Assembly (NCBI GenBank): GCA_016712715.1
Contig: JADJQM010000002.1
Span: 1,054,001 to 1,118,000, forward strand
Direction: 5' to 3'
DNA: 64,000 nucleotides
Origin: Rhodospirillaceae bacterium
GTDB lineage: Bacteria; Pseudomonadota; Alphaproteobacteria; Dongiales; Dongiaceae
Below, piece by piece: positions 59,693-64,000 of the stretch. The position numbers and the translations under genes were made by a program. The notes under the pieces are model-generated. The model had not been told where the DNA came from. It worked only from the letters and a program-made list of their open reading frames with translations, and did not search any database. Numbering within the stretch: position 1 is the stretch's first letter; each line of letters begins with the position of its first letter.

Positions 59693-60892
59693 ATGGAATA
59701 CGAAGAAGCCAAGCGGCTGGCGGCGGCCGGCAGTGATGCGCAACGCCGCGCGCTGGCGGCGCGCAACGATCTGCGGCCGGAAATCCTCTATTTCCTGGCC
59801 GAGGACAAATCGGCCGATGTGCGTCGTGCCATCGCCGGCAACGAAACAACGCCGCGCCAGGCCGATCTGCTTTTGGCGCGCGATACCGATATCGGCGTCC
59901 GTGAATTGCTGGCCGTCAAGATCGCGCGCCTCGCCCCGCAGCTTTCGCAGGAAGCGCGCACCCAGATCCGCGACCTCACCATCGAGGTGCTGGAAACCCT
60001 GGCCCGCGACCAGGCGCTGAAGGTGCGGCGCATCGTTGCCGAGGCATTGAAAGACCTCACCGACGCACCCGCCCATCTCATCCAGGAACTGGCCCGCGAT
60101 CTCGAGATCAAGGTCGCCGGGCCGGTGCTGCAATATTCACCGATCCTCACCGATGACGATCTCATGGAGATCATCAGCAGCGGCCCCATTCGCGGCGCGC
60201 TGACCGCCATCGCCAAGCGGCGCCGGATCGGCGACCGGCTGGCGGATGCGATCGTCGCGGCGGCGGTCGAGGTGCCGGACGAGACCGATACCATCACCGA
60301 CCTCCTCAACAACAAGAGCGCGCAGATCCGGGAAGAGACGCTTGACCTCATCCTCGACAAGGCGCCCGCCGTCGAGGAATGGCAGGAACCGCTGGTGCGC
60401 CGGCCGCTGCTGCCGATGAACGCGGTCAAGCGCCTCGCGGAATTCGTCTCCTCCTCGCTGTTCGATCTGCTCACTGCGCGGCCCGATCTCGACAAATCGA
60501 CGGCGAAGGCCGTGGCCAAGGCGGTCAAGAAGCGCCTCGCCGCCGAAGCCAAGCAGAAGGATGCCGGCGACAGCCAGGCAACACCGCCCGTGGGCGACGA
60601 GGAGGCGATGAGTGCCGCCATCGCCGGCGGCAAGCGCGACCAGGTCATGGCGGCGCTGGGGCGCGATGCCGGGCTCAACCCGGTCATCGTCAAGAAGATC
60701 ATGTCGTCGATGAGCGCCAAGGCGGTCACGGCCTTGGCCTGGAAGTCCAAGCTCACCATGCGCCAGGCGCTGCAACTGCAATTGAAGATTGCCGGCATCC
60801 CGCCGCATCAGGCGTTGAATCCGCGCGGTGGCACCGACTATCCGCTGACCACCGCCGAAATGGAGTGGCAGCTGGAACTCTTCGTCGGCTGA
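59693..60892 (+). CDS. DUF2336-family helical repeat protein
   Basis: A 399-residue soluble protein made of HEAT-like helical pairs. SADVRRAIAGNETTPRQADLLLARD near residue 41 and KVRRIVAEALKDLTDAP near residue 110 are typical of DUF2336. The linker at residues 290-305 is Gln/Asp/Pro-rich. Members are confined mostly to alphaproteobacteria and their function is largely unknown. It follows the diguanylate cyclase gene by 2 bases, hinting at a joint role in c-di-GMP signalling. Confidence 0.88.
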   Translation: MEYEEAKRLAAAGSDAQRRALAARNDLRPEILYFLAEDKSADVRRAIAGNETTPRQADLLLARDTDIGVRELLAVKIARLAPQLSQEARTQIRDLTIEVLETLARDQALKVRRIVAEALKDLTDAPAHLIQELARDLEIKVAGPVLQYSPILTDDDLMEIISSGPIRGALTAIAKRRRIGDRLADAIVAAAVEVPDETDTITDLLNNKSAQIREETLDLILDKAPAVEEWQEPLVRRPLLPMNAVKRLAEFVSSSLFDLLTARPDLDKSTAKAVAKAVKKRLAAEAKQKDAGDSQATPPVGDEEAMSAAIAGGKRDQVMAALGRDAGLNPVIVKKIMSSMSAKAVTALAWKSKLTMRQALQLQLKIAGIPPHQALNPRGGTDYPLTTAEMEWQLELFVG

Positions 60893-61068
60893 GGCAGCTG
60901 GAAAGGCGTTCCTCCTGGTGTGACTGCCCCAGGAATATTTTCAGCTCATACTATCGTGTGGGCACGTTAATCTCTGATTCAGACTCTCCTGTTTATAAGG
61001 CTTGGACGGCCCGGATCTGACCGGGTGGCCAACCGGGGATGGCTCCGGGGAATCGAAAAAGGCCCTAG

Positions 61069-62962
61069 ATGCTGCGCGCCCTTGAGATATTTGCCGAGCA
61101 CCCGGTCCAGCTGTCATTTGCGCTGGCCTCATTGCTGGCCTTGCTCGGTCTCGGCCTGGTCGTCTTGCGGCTGCTGCCGCGCTCGGCAAGGGCGACGGCG
61201 GAAGCGGCCGAGTTGCGGGCCAGCGAGGTTCGGCTGCGGGCAAGTGAAGCGCGCTTTCGCCAATTGGCAGATGCCACCTTCGAAGGTCTCGTCATCCACC
61301 GCGATGGCATTGTCATCGACGCCAACACCGCCATGGCCGCGATTGTCGGCTGGCCCCAGGAAATGCTGATCGGTCGCAACCTCTTCGATCTCTGCGCTCC
61401 CTCCAGCCATGACCAGCTCCGCGCGCAACTGGCGAAGTTGGCAAGGGGCGAAGCGCCGGTCGCCGGCGATCCACCCATCGAGATCAATCTGCGCCATGCC
61501 GATGGCAGCGCCATTCCGGTCGAAATTCACGCCCGCACCATGCCGTTCGAGAATGGCGATGCGCGGGTCGTCGCCGTGCGCGACATCCGCGAGCGGAAGG
61601 CCGCGGAGGAGCGCATCCTGCATATGGCGCATCACGATGCGCTGACCTCGCTGCCCAATCGCAACCTGTTTCGTGACCGTCTCGGCCAGGCGATGGCGCG
61701 TGCCAAGCGCGGTGGCAATACCGTGGCTGTGCTCTGTCTCGACCTCGACCGCTTCAAACCGGTCAATGATCTGCTGGGTCCGGAAATCGCCGACGAACTG
61801 CTGCGTCAGGTAGCGCTCCGCCTCACCGAATCGATCCGCGCCGACGACACCGTGGCGCGTCTCGGCGCCGACGAGTTCGCCCTCATCCAGGTCGGCCTCT
61901 CGCATCCCGACGGGCCGGCGGTGATGGCCGACCGGTTGGTGAAGGCGATCGCCGAACCCTTCTGCATCTGCGGCCATCACATCGTCATCGGCACCAGCAT
62001 CGGTATCGCCCTCTATCCCAGCGACGGAATCAGCGGCGATGAGCTGGTGCGTGCCGCCGATAACGCCCTCGACCGCGCCAAGGCGTCGGGCGGCGGCACC
62101 TTCCGCTTCTTCGAATCCGAGATGGACCTGCGGCTGCAGGAGCGCCGGCATCTGGAACGCGATCTGCGCCAGGCCTTGATGACCGAGCAGTTGGAGCTCC
62201 ACTACCAGCCGCTGCTCGATTGTGATCAATTGACCGTGCTGGGCTGCGAAGCGCTGCTGCGCTGGCGCCATCCGGAACGCGGCCCCATCTCGCCGGCGGA
62301 CTTCATCCCGCTGGCCGAGGAAAGCGGGCTTATCATGCAATTGGGCGCCTGGGTCCTGCGCACCGCCTGCAGCGAGGCGGCCGGCTGGCCCGATGACAAG
62401 ATTGTGGCCGTCAACCTCTCGCCCATTCAGTTCCGCCAACCGGACCTTGCCGAGCAGATCCTCGCCATTCTAGCCGAAACGGGCCTTGCCCCGAACCGGC
62501 TCGAACTGGAAATCACCGAGGGTGTGCTGATCGAAGATACCGAGCGTACGCTGGCGGCTCTCACCATTCTCAAGAATGCCGGTATCCACATCTCGCTCGA
62601 TGATTTCGGCACCGGCTTCTCATCCTTGAGCTACCTGCAGCGTTTCCCCCTTCGACAAGATCAAGATCGACCGCTCCTTCATCTGGGCGATGGAGCAGAA
62701 TCCGGATTCCATGTCGATCGTGCGCGCGGTCATCGCGCTCGGCCGCTCGCTGCGGATCACGGTCACGGCGGAAGGCGTGGAGACGCCGACCCAGCTCGCC
62801 TGGCTGCAGAACGAGGATTGCGACCAGGCCCAAGGCTATCTGCTGGGCAAGCCCATGCCACGGGGCGACATTGCCAAGCTCTGGGCAACGCCACCGCTGC
62901 GGGCCCAGACTGAACTGCCCCTGTCCGAACTGCCCCTGCGCCAGTCCAAGGCGGCGGAGTAA
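61069..62962 (+). pseudogene. membrane GGDEF-EAL protein, frameshifted at a C5 run
   Basis: One TM helix (residues 15-37), a PAS domain (60-180), a GADEF variant of GGDEF (near residue 267) and an EAL domain. The frame shifts in the C run at 62646-62650, right after DDFGTGFSSLSYLQRFP. As sequenced, the frame ends in unrelated residues at 62913. With one C removed, the protein continues FDKIKIDRSFI then TAEGVETPTQLAWL and DQAQGYLLGKPMP to 62962 (630 residues). EALLRW and LEITE are intact, so the restored EAL domain should hydrolyse c-di-GMP; the cyclase site is degenerate. Confidence 0.82.
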
Positions 62963-63043
62963 CCGCACGCCCCGGATCTCTGCGGACCGCTTCCGACACG
63001 CGACGGGATTTCCCGCCAACTTACCAGCATCGGGTGACCGGTT

Positions 63044-63415
63044 TCACGCTGCGACCTGGTCGAGAAAGCCGGTGACGCTCGCGATCCGCCCGTCGCCGCT
63101 GACGATCACGAAATCGGTGCCATGGGCGATGGGTGAAGCCGCTCGGTCGCCATTGGCACCGAGGAACCAGGAAAAGCGCAGGCGGTTGTTATGCGCCACG
63201 GCCCCCTCCTTCAGCGTGAAGCTATGGCCGGGAAAGCGCGCATGTACCGCGGCGATGAGGGCGTCGATTTCCTGGCGGCCGGTCCCTTGCATCATCGGAT
63301 CGACATATTCCGCATCGGTGCACCAGTTCGTTTCCAACATGGCTCGCCGCCGGTCGATATCGATCTCGTTCCAGCAGGCGATGTAAGTCCGGGCCAGTTC
63401 CTGTGCATTGATCAT
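63044..63415 (-). CDS. SnoaL-like (NTF2-fold) protein
   Basis: A 123-residue NTF2-fold protein. CWNEIDIDRRRAMLETNW near residue 14 and AEYVDPMMQGTGRQEIDALI near residue 35 are typical SnoaL_2 blocks; a Tyr/Asp pair lines the pocket. GAGGAGG lies upstream of the ATG at 63415. It could be an enzyme or a ligand-binding protein. It is divergent from an XRE regulator that probably controls it. Confidence 0.88.
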   Translation of the reverse strand: MINAQELARTYIACWNEIDIDRRRAMLETNWCTDAEYVDPMMQGTGRQEIDALIAAVHARFPGHSFTLKEGAVAHNNRLRFSWFLGANGDRAASPIAHGTDFVIVSGDGRIASVTGFLDQVAA

Positions 63416-63478
63416 GATGTTCCTCCTCAGGGGTTTCGTCGAACGAACGGAATTTGGCGCGGCCAAAACCATGCGTCG

Positions 63479-63495
63479 ATTACCCGGGAGGTAAT
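63479..63495. promoter_or_regulatory. palindrome between SnoaL-like gene and XRE regulator
   Basis: ATTACC and GGTAAT flank CGGGA (17 bases). It lies centrally in the 115-base divergent region, as expected for an operator of the XRE regulator. Confidence 0.55.
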
Positions 63496-63530
63496 GGCGG
63501 CGATAATGTCGCCACGCTATGATCGGCCCC

Positions 63531-64000
63531 ATGCAGATACCAGCCGTCACCACGACATTGCAGAGCGCCGGCGATCATCTGCGCCATTGGCGCCAGCGTC
63601 GGCGCCTGAGCCAGCTCGATCTTGCCTTGGAGGCGGAGATTTCGGCCCGGCATCTGTCCTTCCTGGAAACCGGCCGCGCGGCGCCCAGCCGCGAGATGGT
63701 GCTGCGCCTGGCCGACCGGCTGGAGATTCCCTTGCGCGATCGCAACCTGCTGCTGCTGGCGGCGGGTTTTGCACCGCTCTATCCGGAACGCGGTCTCGAC
63801 GATCCGTCCTTGGCCCCGGCGCGGGCTGCGATCGACGCGCTGCTCGCCGCCCATGAACCCTATCCAGCGCTCGCCATCGACCGGCATTGGCAATTGATCA
63901 CCGCCAATCGCGCGGTGGCGCCACTGGTTGCGGGGGCCGCGCCGCATCTTCTGGCCGCACCGGTCAATGTGCTGCGCCTCAGCCTGCATCCCCAGGGTCT
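63531..64000 (+). CDS. XRE-family regulator with MmyB-like domain (3' truncated)
   Basis: The frame is open to the window end; 156 residues are visible. The N-terminal helix-turn-helix covers LRHWRQRRRLSQLDLALEAE and ISARHLSFLETGRAAPSREM. The MmyB-like ligand domain begins NLLLLAAGFAPLYPERGLDD and continues with HWQLITANRAV. Such regulators usually control an adjacent redox or NTF2-fold gene. An in-frame ATG at 63519 is an alternative start. Confidence 0.9.
   Translation, partial: MQIPAVTTTLQSAGDHLRHWRQRRRLSQLDLALEAEISARHLSFLETGRAAPSREMVLRLADRLEIPLRDRNLLLLAAGFAPLYPERGLDDPSLAPARAAIDALLAAHEPYPALAIDRHWQLITANRAVAPLVAGAAPHLLAAPVNVLRLSLHPQG

Overview
The window looks like chromosomal DNA of a free-living alphaproteobacterium, most likely Rhodospirillales (Dongia-like relatives are a guess). 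The evidence is high G+C by eye, solo PAS_5-type proteins, a CobN-type cobalamin pathway, and the gene orders rpsF-rpsR-rplI, fabD-fabG-acpP-fabF-mltG and alr-mlaE-mlaF-radA-cvpA-purF. No rRNA, tRNA, transposase, phage gene or CRISPR array was seen. Two genes run off the edges: an IclR-type regulator on the left and an XRE/MmyB-type regulator on the right.

Left part (1-5.7 kb): an IclR C-terminus, a PilZ-like protein, a PAS_5 protein co-transcribed with moaD and moaE, arsC, an unknown two-gene unit behind a promoter buried in a 14-bp-arm palindrome, an SDR lacking the usual catalytic Tyr, and a soluble PAS histidine kinase.

Cobalamin island (5.7-23.3 kb): a cobalamin riboswitch precedes cobU-cobW-cobN-cobO and then cobQ. 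It is followed by cobD (opposite strand), a GFA-fold gene joined to cobE-cobM and an MFS exporter-like gene, cbiD divergent from cobA-cobB, a HupE/UreJ-type metal permease and a second MFS gene. Late steps (amidation, adenosylation, nucleotide-loop assembly) and cobalt insertion are well covered. Many ring-modifying genes (cobI, cobJ, cobH, cobK, cobL, cobG/cobZ) and cobS, cobT, cobV and cobC are not here.

Middle (23.3-46.5 kb): ASCH, PAS_5, pterin dehydratase, a lipoprotein, an unknown gene behind a large palindromic operator, a CHASE-like histidine kinase, then argD-argF-hslO. A dense leftward array follows: dnaB-alr-mlaE-mlaF-radA-cvpA-purF-SDR-two ABC-2 permeases. dnaB has two DnaA boxes just upstream. 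A four-gene copper/cytochrome module (DUF2946, SCO1, PCuAC, cytochrome c) sits between dnaB and rplI. The ribosomal proteins S6 and S18 carry matching Gly/Arg/Glu-rich tails.

Right part (46.5-64 kb): a second GFA protein, the fatty-acid cluster with mltG, two orphan exported proteins, a secreted endonuclease/exonuclease/phosphatase protein, the lysine genes dapD-dapE with a HAD nucleotidase, and a c-di-GMP cluster. That cluster has a PAS-GGDEF gene, a DUF2336 gene and a GGDEF-EAL gene; both cyclase-type genes are frameshifted at C homopolymers. The window ends with a SnoaL-like gene divergent from an XRE regulator with a palindrome between them.
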